Of a DNA stretch of 64,000 nt, positions 38,405-46,861 are shown in pieces. A program made the translations under genes and the position numbers. The stretch's first letter is position 1. Each line of letters starts with the position of its first letter. The stretch comes from Victivallaceae bacterium. Its GTDB lineage: Bacteria; Verrucomicrobiota; Lentisphaeria; Victivallales; Victivallaceae. Location: NCBI GenBank assembly GCA_028709805.1, contig JAQUTL010000011.1, forward strand, positions 1 to 64,000. The letters run 5' to 3'. Under the pieces are notes generated by a model. That model was not told the DNA's origin, searched no databases, and saw only the letters and a list, made by a program, of their open reading frames with translations.

Positions 38405-40582
38405 ATGATTCAGAAAGCAGTTGTTCCGTTATGTGCCGCGCTGCTGGCGGCGGGTTGCTGCGGCGGCGGAGCGCGCGAGGCGTTGCGGCTGACGCCGGCA
38501 CCGGTCGAAGTCGAATACCGCGGGAGTGGGACGTTCGATCCGGCGGCGACGCCGGTAAAATCCGGAATTGCCGATCTCGGTCTGCCGCCGGAAGGGTATA
38601 TTCTGGAGTTGTCGCCGGACGGTATAACCGTTACCGGACAGGACGACGCCGGACTTTTCCGCGGCGAGACTTCACTGGAAAACTTGCGTGAACTTTATTC
38701 CGTTCCCGGCGGATCGGAACTTCCCGATGCAAAAATCATCGACTACCCGGCCTACGGTTATCGCGGAGTGATGGTTGATGTTGCCCGGCATTTTCGTCCG
38801 GTTGACGATTTGAAACGCTTTATTGATGTGATGGCCAGATATAAACTTAACCGGCTGCATCTTCATCTGACCGACGATCAGGGGTGGCGGTTTCCAGTTC
38901 CCGGCTATCCGGAGCTGACCACGGTCGGTGCCACCCGGGGAAAAAGCGAAATATGGCCGTCCGACGGCGAGCAGTACGGGCCGTTTTTTTACACCCGCGA
39001 CGAATTGCTGGACATTGTGGCCTATGCCAAGGCCCATCATATCGAAATCATGCCGGAAGTGGACATGCCCGGCCACTCGCTTGCGGCGCTGGCCAGTTAT
39101 CCTAAGCTCGGCTGCACCGGCGGCCCCTATGCGCCGATGACCACATGGGGACAGTCGCAGGACATTCTCTGCGGCGGCAACGCGGAGACCTGGAAATTTG
39201 TCGGCGCGGTGATTTCCGAGCTTGCCGGAATATTTCCTTATGAGTACATTCACATCGGCGGAGACGAGTGTCCGCTGTGGCGCTGGCACGAGTGCCCGCG
39301 CTGTCAGGCGGCGATCAAGGCGGCCGGGGTGTCCGGTGAACTTGAATTTGAACACCGTTTTGTTCGGCGGGTGGCGGACATTGCCGCCGCGCACGGCAAG
39401 AAAGTGATGGGATGGGACGAACTTTTGGACTGCGGCGTGCCGGATGACGCGGTGGTCATGGCCTGGCGCGGCGACTTCGGCAGCCGCAGCGCGGCCAAAC
39501 GCGGACACAAGGTGGTCGTCTCCAGCTATTCGCATCTGTATTTCGACTACGCTCCGGGAACCGGCGCCGACGAATGGAGCTCCGGGGCATGCCGGGTAAA
39601 TCTGCGGCGGGTGTACGGTTTCGATCCGCTTTTCGGGCGGGACGACGCCAAACTGCGCGGACAAATTCTCGGCGCTCAAAGCGAACATTGGAGCGAGGGC
39701 ATATTCACCATGGCCGACCTTGAATACAAGGCCTGGCCGCGGGCGATAGCCGAAGCGGAGACACTGTGGTCGCCGGAGTCGCGGCGCGACTATCGTGACT
39801 TCTCCAACCGGGTCAGCCGCGAGCTTGCGATATTGTGGAAAAGCGGTCATTCGCCGCGCTGTGCGCCGCCGGAACTTGCCGATGTGATCTATTTCTCCGA
39901 TGAGTTTGTGTATGACATCGGCGAACTGCCGCCGGAAATGGATATAATCTATACGCTGGACGGTTCCGTTCCGTCCGAAAATACCGCGGCGGCGCAACGG
40001 TACTCAAAAGTCCGTCCGCGGGTGACGGACAACGCAAAACTCACCATGCAGTACGATTTCGCCGCCCGTAAGCCGGAGCGCCGTTTCCCGGTCACTGTGG
40101 CGACGCTGCGCAAATCCGTTCCGGCGGCGGCCGCAGAGCTTTCCGTCCCGGTGGAATCCGGACTTGTCTTCGCCATGCAGTCGGCGGACGGAGTAAATTT
40201 CCGTTACGCGGCCTCCGACTTCGATTTCACTCCGGCGGAGAATCGGCGCGCCGGAAAACTTACCGGCACGGCAAGCGGATTCTTCTATGCGCCGGAAACC
40301 GCAAATTATGAATTTACCGTCGGCGTCGGCGGCCGGCTGGACATTGCGGTGGACGGCATTGCCGACAAGTTTTCATATACCGGCCCCGGCGTGTTCGACA
40401 ATTTGCCCCATTCGTTTTTTCTGGAAAAAGGTTTTCATCCGATTGAGTTTACTTTTGAGCTTGGCGACCCGATCGGGCATGGCGGTCGTATCCAGATTTA
40501 TGTGGAGTCCGGCACCGGCGAACCGCTTCCGCTGGACGGCGCGTCGTTGTTTCACCACGATGCGGATTTTTGGGCAAAATAA
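38405..40582 (+). CDS. Beta-N-acetylhexosaminidase lipoprotein, GH20
   Basis: Removes terminal beta-GlcNAc/GalNAc from glycans, probably at the cell surface or in the periplasm. 725 residues: lipoprotein signal with lipobox LLAAGC (C about residue 18), GH20b-like N-domain to about 115, TIM barrel starting GYRGVMVDVARHFRPVDDLK, LHLHLTDDQGWRFPVPGYPEL, and the catalytic pair D287-E288 in HIGGDECPLWRW. W-rich substrate loops follow (AWPRAIAEAETLWSPE). Residues about 500-570 form a chitobiase-C-like beta domain (IIYTLDGSVPS). The end is a PA14-like carbohydrate-binding domain (FFYAPETANYEFTVGVGG ... FHPIEFTFELG). GGGAGAG precedes the ATG. Host mucin glycans are a plausible substrate (inference). 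Confidence 0.93.
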   Translation: MIQKAVVPLCAALLAAGCCGGGAREALRLTPAPVEVEYRGSGTFDPAATPVKSGIADLGLPPEGYILELSPDGITVTGQDDAGLFRGETSLENLRELYSVPGGSELPDAKIIDYPAYGYRGVMVDVARHFRPVDDLKRFIDVMARYKLNRLHLHLTDDQGWRFPVPGYPELTTVGATRGKSEIWPSDGEQYGPFFYTRDELLDIVAYAKAHHIEIMPEVDMPGHSLAALASYPKLGCTGGPYAPMTTWGQSQDILCGGNAETWKFVGAVISELAGIFPYEYIHIGGDECPLWRWHECPRCQAAIKAAGVSGELEFEHRFVRRVADIAAAHGKKVMGWDELLDCGVPDDAVVMAWRGDFGSRSAAKRGHKVVVSSYSHLYFDYAPGTGADEWSSGACRVNLRRVYGFDPLFGRDDAKLRGQILGAQSEHWSEGIFTMADLEYKAWPRAIAEAETLWSPESRRDYRDFSNRVSRELAILWKSGHSPRCAPPELADVIYFSDEFVYDIGELPPEMDIIYTLDGSVPSENTAAAQRYSKVRPRVTDNAKLTMQYDFAARKPERRFPVTVATLRKSVPAAAAELSVPVESGLVFAMQSADGVNFRYAASDFDFTPAENRRAGKLTGTASGFFYAPETANYEFTVGVGGRLDIAVDGIADKFSYTGPGVFDNLPHSFFLEKGFHPIEFTFELGDPIGHGGRIQIYVESGTGEPLPLDGASLFHHDADFWAK

Positions 40583-40661
40583 CGGCGGCGGCTTGAAAAA
40601 CCGGAAATCGGGAGTAATTGTATAGCAAAGTATTATTAAATTCTAAAAAGGATTTGCCATA

Positions 40662-42041
40662 ATGGAAAAAAAGACATTGCGCGACGTGCATGTGAATGTC
40701 CGCGATATGTACAGCCGTGCGCTGGGATGCGCCGAAGATCAGAAAACCCGCGATTATGCGATCACCCTGCTGGCCGAAGTGGTGAAACGCGCTCCGGCGT
40801 TTGCCGAGGCCAGAGCAAAACTGCGCGAACTTGAGAGACAGAAACATCCGGGATTTTTCGCCAAGATCGCCGCGTCGTCGTCCAGTCGCAAGGCGCTGCC
40901 GCTGATTCAGGCGGAGATGGCGCAGAGTCCGCTGAAGGCGCTGTCGCTCTGCGAAGCGGAACTGGCCAAGAATCTCAACAATCCGGCGGTCATCACGGTG
41001 ATGGCCAACGCCGCCCGTGCGCTTAAGGCGGATTTTATTGAGCTGGAGGCGCTGGAGTTGCTCCATGAGTTTCAGCCCGGAAACGTTGAACTGTCAAAAA
41101 ATCTGGCCGAACTGTACCGTCGTGGCGGGGAAAGCTCCAAGCGTTCCGAGCTGCTGACTTCGCTTGCCAATAAATTTCCTGATGACTACGAGCTTCAAGC
41201 CGAGGCCAAGAAGGCGATGAACGAAATCAATGCGCGGAAAGAAGAAGAAAACCTTCAGGCCATGCGCGACAAAATGGCGTCAACCAAAGCCAACGTTACG
41301 CTGCAGCTTGAGGACGGCACCATTCATGACGAACGGCAGGCGCGAGTCCTCATCAGTAAATTCAAGGCCGAGCTTGCCTCCAATGACTCACTCGACATCC
41401 GCCGCAAACTGGCGGAGGCCTACATGGTGGCCAAAGAGTACGACAGCGCCATCAAGGAGCTTGAATATGTGGCGTCAAAACTTGGCACTGCCGACCCGGC
41501 GCTGGATAAGGCGATCGAGCAGGGCTATGTCGCAAAATTCGACGCTTACATCAATGCGCTCAAAACGTCGCCTGCGGACTACGATAACGCCGAACAGCAG
41601 ATTGAGGAATATACCCGTCAGCGCGATGAATTCCGTTTTTCCCGTGCCGAGAACCGTCTGAAACTCTACCCCAATGACTCGCAGCTGCAGTTCGATTTCG
41701 CGGTTCTTTGTTACGACGCCGGCCGGATCAACGAGGCGGTGGAATATTTTGAAGAAGCGCACAAAAGTCAACGTCTCAAGGTGGCGAGTTCCGTCTATCT
41801 CGGACGCTGCGCGATCCGCCGGCGCGACTACGAGGCGGCGATCGATTATCTTTCGTTTGCCTGCAAGGAGCTGCTCCGGATGGACAAACATAAGCTTGAG
41901 GCGCTTTATTATCTGGCCATGGCTTATGAACGCTCCGGGAAGTATGCCGAAGCCAAGGAAAGCTACGACCTGATTGCCTCCGCCCATCCGCAGTACCGCG
42001 ATGTTGCTGAACATATTAAGTTGTGCAAAGATAATTTATAA
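40662..42041 (+). CDS. TPR-repeat protein
   Basis: 459 residues built almost entirely of helix-turn-helix repeats: DYAITLLAEVVKRAPAFAEA, ELLTSLANKFPDDYELQAEA, RRKLAEAYMVAKEYDSAIKE, FAVLCYDAGRINEAVEYFEE, YLGRCAIRRRDYEAAIDYLS, YYLAMAYERSGKYAEAKESY. No signal peptide; probably a cytoplasmic scaffold. It is 102 bp upstream of the Pro-rich membrane protein, but that gene has its own good promoter. AAAAAGGA precedes the ATG. Confidence 0.85.
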   Translation: MEKKTLRDVHVNVRDMYSRALGCAEDQKTRDYAITLLAEVVKRAPAFAEARAKLRELERQKHPGFFAKIAASSSSRKALPLIQAEMAQSPLKALSLCEAELAKNLNNPAVITVMANAARALKADFIELEALELLHEFQPGNVELSKNLAELYRRGGESSKRSELLTSLANKFPDDYELQAEAKKAMNEINARKEEENLQAMRDKMASTKANVTLQLEDGTIHDERQARVLISKFKAELASNDSLDIRRKLAEAYMVAKEYDSAIKELEYVASKLGTADPALDKAIEQGYVAKFDAYINALKTSPADYDNAEQQIEEYTRQRDEFRFSRAENRLKLYPNDSQLQFDFAVLCYDAGRINEAVEYFEEAHKSQRLKVASSVYLGRCAIRRRDYEAAIDYLSFACKELLRMDKHKLEALYYLAMAYERSGKYAEAKESYDLIASAHPQYRDVAEHIKLCKDNL

Positions 42042-42058
42042 AAACTTTTGTCGGCGTA

Positions 42059-42087
42059 TTGACTTTTTACGCGTTCGGAACTATATT
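42059..42087 (+). promoter_or_regulatory. Strong promoter for the Pro-rich membrane protein gene
   Basis: TTGACT (42059-42064), 17-base spacer, TATATT (42082-42087), identical in both boxes and spacing to the grpE promoter. Leader about 50 bases. Confidence 0.65.
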
Positions 42088-42143
42088 TCGGATGTGTTGA
42101 TTTATTGATTTTTTTAAAACTAACATATCAGGAAGCAGAGATT

Positions 42144-43022
42144 ATGAGCGACAACAACGAGTTATTGAAAGGGATTCCCACCCCGAACGGGGCGTCAGCG
42201 GCTCCTTCCACCGATACCGGCAATGTTCCGAAGGTTTCCGCCGAGGACGATGATACCCGCACCCGCAAGACGGTTAAGCTTTCCGCCGCCGGAATGATGC
42301 CCAATATGGGCGGCGCTCCGAAGGTGAGTCCGGCTGATCTCGCGGTTTCCCGTGCCGTACCCGGCGCGCCGCCGGTCGGCGGCGCGGCTCCGGAAGCTCC
42401 GACCGTGCGTCTCCGGCCGATGGGCGGCGCGGTTCCGCGCATGCCCGGCGCCGCCGCTCCCGGTGCGACTCCCGCCGCGGCTCCTTCCACCGATACCGGC
42501 AGCGTGCCGAAACAGTCTTCCGAGGATACCCGGACCCGCAGAACCGTCCGTATCTCCGCCGCCAGCGTTGAAGATACGGTGCGTCTGCAGCGCGAAAATA
42601 CTCCGCCGCCGGCTCCGCCGGTCGGCGGTGCGGTTCCTCCGGCTCCGGCCGCTGCAGCCAAACCAAAATTGACGATTCCGACTCCGGCCAAACCAGCCGC
42701 ACCGACGATTCCGACTCCGGCTGCTCCGGCCGCCGTTCCGGCGGCGGAAGCTCCAATTGGTCGCGGACGCAAGGAGAAGGCGGCGTTGACGCTGAAAAAA
42801 GATGAAAGCGCCCCGTCCGGCCCGTCCCGGGTGGAGAAGGATATCGCGGCGATCGCTGGGAAGAAAAGTTCCGCCGGAGCCGGCGATGCTTCGCAGCTCT
42901 ATACCGTTCTGGCGGTGATTGCGGTAATCGCGCTGATTGCCACGGCGGTCTTCAGTTCGCAATATTTGAATGTCTGGACGCCGGACTGGGCCGGCGGTTT
43001 CACCATTCTTTCCGGAAAATAA
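42144..43022 (+). CDS. Ala/Pro-rich protein with repeated RTV motifs and a C-terminal membrane segment
   Basis: 292 residues from ATG 42144 (AGGAAG upstream). A long disordered N-part carries two near-copies of a block, APSTDTGNVPKVSAEDDDTR and APSTDTGSVPKQSSEDTR, each followed by TR(K/R)TV(K/R)(L/I)SAA; TVRLRPMGG and DTVRLQRENTPP add further basic-T-V-(R/K)-hydrophobic cores. Pro/Ala tracts (PKLTIPTPAKPAAPTIPTPA) follow, then a single membrane helix near the end (YTVLAVIAVIALIATAVFS) and a short tail. This looks like a tail-anchored protein with its N-terminus in the cytoplasm. The threonines in the repeats could be kinase or FHA targets (inference). Function unknown. Confidence 0.8.
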   Translation: MSDNNELLKGIPTPNGASAAPSTDTGNVPKVSAEDDDTRTRKTVKLSAAGMMPNMGGAPKVSPADLAVSRAVPGAPPVGGAAPEAPTVRLRPMGGAVPRMPGAAAPGATPAAAPSTDTGSVPKQSSEDTRTRRTVRISAASVEDTVRLQRENTPPPAPPVGGAVPPAPAAAAKPKLTIPTPAKPAAPTIPTPAAPAAVPAAEAPIGRGRKEKAALTLKKDESAPSGPSRVEKDIAAIAGKKSSAGAGDASQLYTVLAVIAVIALIATAVFSSQYLNVWTPDWAGGFTILSGK

Positions 43023-43042
43023 AATCCGGATCCGTTTTTTTG

Positions 43043-43069
43043 AAAGCCGGCGACGCCGGCTTTTTTTTT
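43043..43069 (+). terminator. Intrinsic terminator
   Basis: AAAGCCGGC, loop GAC, GCCGGCTTT with nine T residues (43061-43069), 20 bp after the stop of the Pro-rich protein gene. Confidence 0.9.
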
Positions 43070-43098
43070 ACCGAAGAACCGTTCGGAGGTTCGGCAAT

Positions 43099-43482
43099 AT
43101 GAACGTGGAGAGGAAAGTGACAATGGAAAAAATCATGAGCATGTTGTGCAAGCACATGGATACCGGGGTGGACGGCCAGATGTTCGGCGGTCAGATGCTG
43201 TTTTATTTGGACGAGGCGGCGGCGGTCTATGCGCTTTCCCAATGCGAGCGCTCCTCCCGTCTGGTCACTTATCGTTTCGGGGAGACGGTGTTTCGGAAGC
43301 CGGTTAAGATCAACCAGATACTGACGTTTTACGGGCATGAGCCCACTTTCACCAACTCCAGCATTTCATTCCGGATAACCGTTACCGCCGACGACGCCAC
43401 CTGTCTGGAGGCGGACGCTACATTGGTCGCGGTTGACGGCAACGGTAAAAAGGCGGCCATCCGGCCGCGTAAAAAATTGTAA
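43099..43482 (+). CDS. Hotdog-fold acyl-CoA thioesterase (YciA/BFIT-like)
   Basis: 127 residues. The pattern GQMFGGQMLFYLDEAAAVYAL (hotdog helix with D/E) and FRKPVKINQILTFYGHEPTFTNSSISFRITVTAD match small cytosolic acyl-CoA thioesterases. Start at 43099 has GGAGG nine bases upstream; an ATG at 43123 (MEKIMSML) with AGAGGAAAG is a second possibility. It directly precedes the symporter-IorAB run, whose product would be an aryl-acetyl-CoA, so hydrolysis of such esters is a reasonable guess (inference). A promoter for the next genes overlaps its stop codon. Confidence 0.82.
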   Translation: MNVERKVTMEKIMSMLCKHMDTGVDGQMFGGQMLFYLDEAAAVYALSQCERSSRLVTYRFGETVFRKPVKINQILTFYGHEPTFTNSSISFRITVTADDATCLEADATLVAVDGNGKKAAIRPRKKL

Positions 43483-43504
43483 TGCCGCCGGTTCGTGCTA
43501 TATT
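43477..43504 (+). promoter_or_regulatory. Promoter candidate for the symporter-iorAB operon
   Basis: TTGTAA (43477-43482, over the thioesterase stop), 16-base spacer, TATATT (43499-43504), 42 bases before the small accessory gene. Confidence 0.5.
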
Positions 43505-43546
43505 ATATGAATATATCTAACAATAAAAAACGAATGGTTATGCAAA

Positions 43547-43672
43547 ATGGATATGAAACTCGGACTCGGCGACTGGAGCGTGGCGGCCGCATATTTGCTT
43601 AATATTTTCGGAGCGCTGTTTTGCGTGGCCTATGCTTTCTGCACAGTGAGAAAGGCGCGCGGCAAACGATGA
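43547..43672 (+). CDS. Symporter small accessory protein, 41 aa
   Basis: A short gene that ORF callers easily miss. It encodes MDMKLGLGDWSVAAAYLLNI followed by FGALFCVAYAFCTVRKARGK and R: one transmembrane helix with a short GLGDW N-terminus and basic C-terminus. This is the pattern of the tiny proteins encoded just before some sodium:solute symporters (start (G)LG(S/D)W or similar, then AYLLxIxxxLxCVxY). Its stop overlaps the symporter ATG (ATGA), so the two are translated together, as expected for a subunit or assembly factor. An ATG at 43553 is an alternative start. The ribosome site is weak. Confidence 0.8.
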   Translation: MDMKLGLGDWSVAAAYLLNIFGALFCVAYAFCTVRKARGKR

Positions 43673-45267
43673 CCGGCGAAACTGCTATAATGGCCGGAGT
43701 CCTGTGTTTGTTCATCGGACTGATCGGCGGATTGAGCTACCTCGGCTACCGGCGCACCCGCAGCGCCAATGACTATATGCTGGCCGGCCGGGAAATCCAC
43801 CCGTTCATCATGGCGATGAGTTACGGCGCCGCGTTCATCAGCACTTCCGCCATCGTCGGTTTCGGCGGAGTTGCCGCACGCGACGGAATGGGGATACTCT
43901 GGCTGGCTTTTATGAATATTCTTTTCGGAATATTCATCGGATTCCGCTTTTTCGGGCGGCGCACCCGGGCCATCGGACAGACGTTGGAGGCAAAGACGTT
44001 TCCGGAGTTCATGGGGCGGCGTTTCGGCTCCACCGGAATAACGGTCTTCATTGCGGCGGTGATTTTCATTTTCATGCCGGTTTACACCAGCGCGGTGCTT
44101 ATGGGCGGCGCGCGGGTCATGGAGGAGGTGTTGAACATGCCTTACAACACCGCGCTTCTGGTATTCGCCGGAGTGATTACGGTGTACGTTATTTTCGGCG
44201 GACTGCGCGGCATGATGTATGTTGACGCGCTGCTCGGGACGATTATGGTCGGCGGCATGCTTTCGCTGCTGATACTGACCTATTGCGCCACCGGCGGCGT
44301 GATCTCGACTCATCAGTGGCTGACCGATCACGCGGCGCTGGTCCCGGAGGCGTTCCGGGCGGGCGGTCACCAGGGATGGACGGCGATGCCGGTATTCAAT
44401 TCGCCGCGCTGGTGGACGCTGGTCTCCAGTCTGATGTTCGGCGTCGGCGTCGGAGCGCTGGCGCAGCCGCAGCTGGCGGTGCGGTTTATGACGGTGAAAG
44501 GTGATCACGAGCTGAATCGGGCGATCTGGGTTGGCGCCTTGTTTATCATGCTCACCGCTGGCGGCGCTTATGTGGTCGGCGCTTTGTCCAACGTCTGGTT
44601 TTATCACAGCTATGGAAAGATCGCCTACGACATGGTGCCGAACGGCAATATTGACATGATCGTGCCGCTGTTTATTCACAAGGCGCTGCCGGACTGGTTC
44701 GCCTATATCTTTACGATCACATTGCTGGCTGCGGCAATGTCCACGATGAGTGCGCTGCTGCATGTGAACGGCACAAGTCTCGGTCATGACTTTTTCGGCA
44801 ACATCGGGTTTGCAAAGTTCGGGTCGGTGGTATTGACCAAAGTCGGGATACTGCTGGCCATCATTGCCAGTGTGGTGCTGGGCGCGGTGCTGCCCGGCAG
44901 TTACATTGCGCGGGCCACCGCGATATTTTTCGGAGTTTGCGCCGCGAGTTTTCTGCCGGCGTACACCGCCGGACTTTACTGGCGGCGGGCGACCCGCGCC
45001 GGGGTGTGGGCCAGTATGACGGCGGGGGCGGCGGTCAGCGTTTTCGCCTTGCTGTTCATGCATCGCGGGGAGTCGGCGCCGCTGGGGGTCTGCAAAGCGA
45101 TCTTTGGCCGGACGGAGCTGATAAGTTCAGGCGTTTGGCCTTATATAGACAGTCTGGTGTATTCGCTGCCGATATCGATTATTGTGTTGGTGGCGGTCAG
45201 TCTGCTGACTCGAGCGGACAGCGAACACGCCGACCGGTGTTTTGCCGGGATAAGCAAGGAGAAATGA
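43669..45267 (+). CDS. Sodium:solute symporter (SSS family)
   Basis: 532-residue Na+-coupled importer, about 13 transmembrane helices. Signatures: TRSANDYMLAGREIHPFIMAM, SYGAAFISTSAIVGFGG (first Na+-site helix), MGRRFGSTGI, and AAAMSTMSALLHVNGTSLGHD (helix 8 region). The start at 43669 overlaps the accessory peptide stop; the frame open further upstream runs through that peptide gene and is not used. The next genes, iorA and iorB, follow four bases later, so the ligand may be an organic or keto acid linked to amino-acid fermentation (inference). Confidence 0.92.
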   Translation: MTGETAIMAGVLCLFIGLIGGLSYLGYRRTRSANDYMLAGREIHPFIMAMSYGAAFISTSAIVGFGGVAARDGMGILWLAFMNILFGIFIGFRFFGRRTRAIGQTLEAKTFPEFMGRRFGSTGITVFIAAVIFIFMPVYTSAVLMGGARVMEEVLNMPYNTALLVFAGVITVYVIFGGLRGMMYVDALLGTIMVGGMLSLLILTYCATGGVISTHQWLTDHAALVPEAFRAGGHQGWTAMPVFNSPRWWTLVSSLMFGVGVGALAQPQLAVRFMTVKGDHELNRAIWVGALFIMLTAGGAYVVGALSNVWFYHSYGKIAYDMVPNGNIDMIVPLFIHKALPDWFAYIFTITLLAAAMSTMSALLHVNGTSLGHDFFGNIGFAKFGSVVLTKVGILLAIIASVVLGAVLPGSYIARATAIFFGVCAASFLPAYTAGLYWRRATRAGVWASMTAGAAVSVFALLFMHRGESAPLGVCKAIFGRTELISSGVWPYIDSLVYSLPISIIVLVAVSLLTRADSEHADRCFAGISKEK

Positions 45268-45270
45268 AAT

Positions 45271-46860
45271 ATGGGCGAAAGACTTTTTTTGAGCGGCAAT
45301 GAAGCGATCGCGCTGGCCGCGGTGGACGCCGGACTCAACCGCGGCGTCGGTTATCCCGGGACTCCGTCCTCGGAGATATTGGACAATGTGTCAAAAAACG
45401 GCGGCGCCGCCGAATGGGCGCCGAACGAAAAGTGTGCTTTGGAAGTCGCGGCCGGCGTGTCGTTCGCCGGAGGCAACGCGTTGGTGACGATGAAGCATGT
45501 CGGGTTGAACGTGGCGGCCGATCCGCTGTTCACGCTGGCTTATATTTCGATTCCCGGCGGACTGGTGATTGTGTCGGCCGACGATCCGGGCATGGCGTCG
45601 AGCCAGAACGAGCAGGACAACCGCAATTACGCCGCCGCCGCCGGAGTGATGATGCTGGAACCGGCCGACAGCCAGCAGGCGTATGACCTGACACTCAAGG
45701 CGTTTGAGCTGAGCCGCGAGTTCCATATGCCGGTGCTGCTCCGGGTTACCACCCGGGTCTGCCACTCCAAAGGCGTGGCGGTGCGCGGCGGCGTTCGCAA
45801 TCCGGCGCACCCGACGGCGTTCGAGCGCGATCCGCGCACCCGGGTGATGATTCCCGCTTTCGCCCGGATCGCCCATCGCCGGCTGCGTTCCGAACTGCAT
45901 AAACTTGAAGATGTTGCCAATTCGCTGACGGCTGAGCATGGCAATCCTGAAGGTTCGTTCGGCATTATTGCTTCGGGGGTGAGCGTTTTGCATGCGATGG
46001 AGGCCGCTCCGGATGCCGCAATACTTCAGGTGATGATGTGCAATCCGATGCCGATAGAGAAAATGCGCGAATTTGCGGTGCGGTTCAAGCGCTGCTTTGT
46101 GGTGGAGGAGGGCGACTATGTGCTGGAGAACGCCTGCCGTCAAAACGGCATTGAGGTGATCGGACGCCCGGAACTCTACCGGTTCGGTGAACTCAATGTG
46201 GCGCGGGTGCGCCGTCTTCTGGCCGGGGACACGACCCCGGAGGCGGCGCCGGTTCCGGGCAAGCCGCCGGAACTCTGTCCGGGGTGTCCGCACCGCAAGA
46301 CGTTCGAGGCGCTGCGCGATCTCGGCTGCATCGTTTCCGGCGACATCGGCTGCTATACGCTCGGTGTGCTGCCGCCATTTTCCGCGATCGACAGTTGTGT
46401 CTGCATGGGAGCCAGCATCACCGTTGGGCTGGGGCTGCGTCACGCACTGCCGGAAACCGAGGCGCGCAAGGTCGTCAGCGTGATCGGCGACTCCACCTTC
46501 TGGCATACCGGAGTCAACGGCATCGTTGAAATGGTTTACAACCGTCCGAAGACCGGCCATGTGGTGCTGATTCTCGACAATTCGATTACAGCGATGACCG
46601 GTATGCAGGAAAATCCAGGCACCGGTCGCCGGCTTGACCATACTCCGGCCGACGGACGGCTTGACATTGAAGCCGTGGTCAAGGCAATGGGGGTTGATAA
46701 CGTCGATGTGATCGACACCACCGTTCAGCACGAGGAGTTCCGCGAACTTCTGGCCAGACGGCTGGCTTCCAATGATCTTACCGTTATTGTGGCGCGTCGC
46801 GTCTGCGTGATCGCCGCCGCGAAAATAAAGAGTTATGCAGCAGCCACGGAGGTGAAGTAA
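45271..46860 (+). CDS. iorA: Indolepyruvate:ferredoxin oxidoreductase alpha subunit, lacking the ferredoxin domain
   Basis: TPP enzyme that oxidatively decarboxylates aryl-pyruvates to aryl-acetyl-CoA with ferredoxin as acceptor. 529 residues: LFLSGNEAIALAAVDAGLNR and GYPGTPSSEIL (pyrimidine domain start), PPELCPGCPHRKTFEALRDL, SGDIGCYTLGVLPPF, the TPP-binding VSVIGDSTFWHTGVNGIVEM and VLILDNSITAMTGMQENPG. Typical IorA proteins run past 600 residues and end in two CxxCxxCxxxC clusters; here the chain stops after VIVARRVCVIAAAKIKSYAA, so those clusters are absent. AAGGAG precedes the ATG. It forms a heterodimer with the IorB encoded next. Confidence 0.93.
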   Translation: MGERLFLSGNEAIALAAVDAGLNRGVGYPGTPSSEILDNVSKNGGAAEWAPNEKCALEVAAGVSFAGGNALVTMKHVGLNVAADPLFTLAYISIPGGLVIVSADDPGMASSQNEQDNRNYAAAAGVMMLEPADSQQAYDLTLKAFELSREFHMPVLLRVTTRVCHSKGVAVRGGVRNPAHPTAFERDPRTRVMIPAFARIAHRRLRSELHKLEDVANSLTAEHGNPEGSFGIIASGVSVLHAMEAAPDAAILQVMMCNPMPIEKMREFAVRFKRCFVVEEGDYVLENACRQNGIEVIGRPELYRFGELNVARVRRLLAGDTTPEAAPVPGKPPELCPGCPHRKTFEALRDLGCIVSGDIGCYTLGVLPPFSAIDSCVCMGASITVGLGLRHALPETEARKVVSVIGDSTFWHTGVNGIVEMVYNRPKTGHVVLILDNSITAMTGMQENPGTGRRLDHTPADGRLDIEAVVKAMGVDNVDVIDTTVQHEEFRELLARRLASNDLTVIVARRVCVIAAAKIKSYAAATEVK

Positions 46861-46861
46861 A

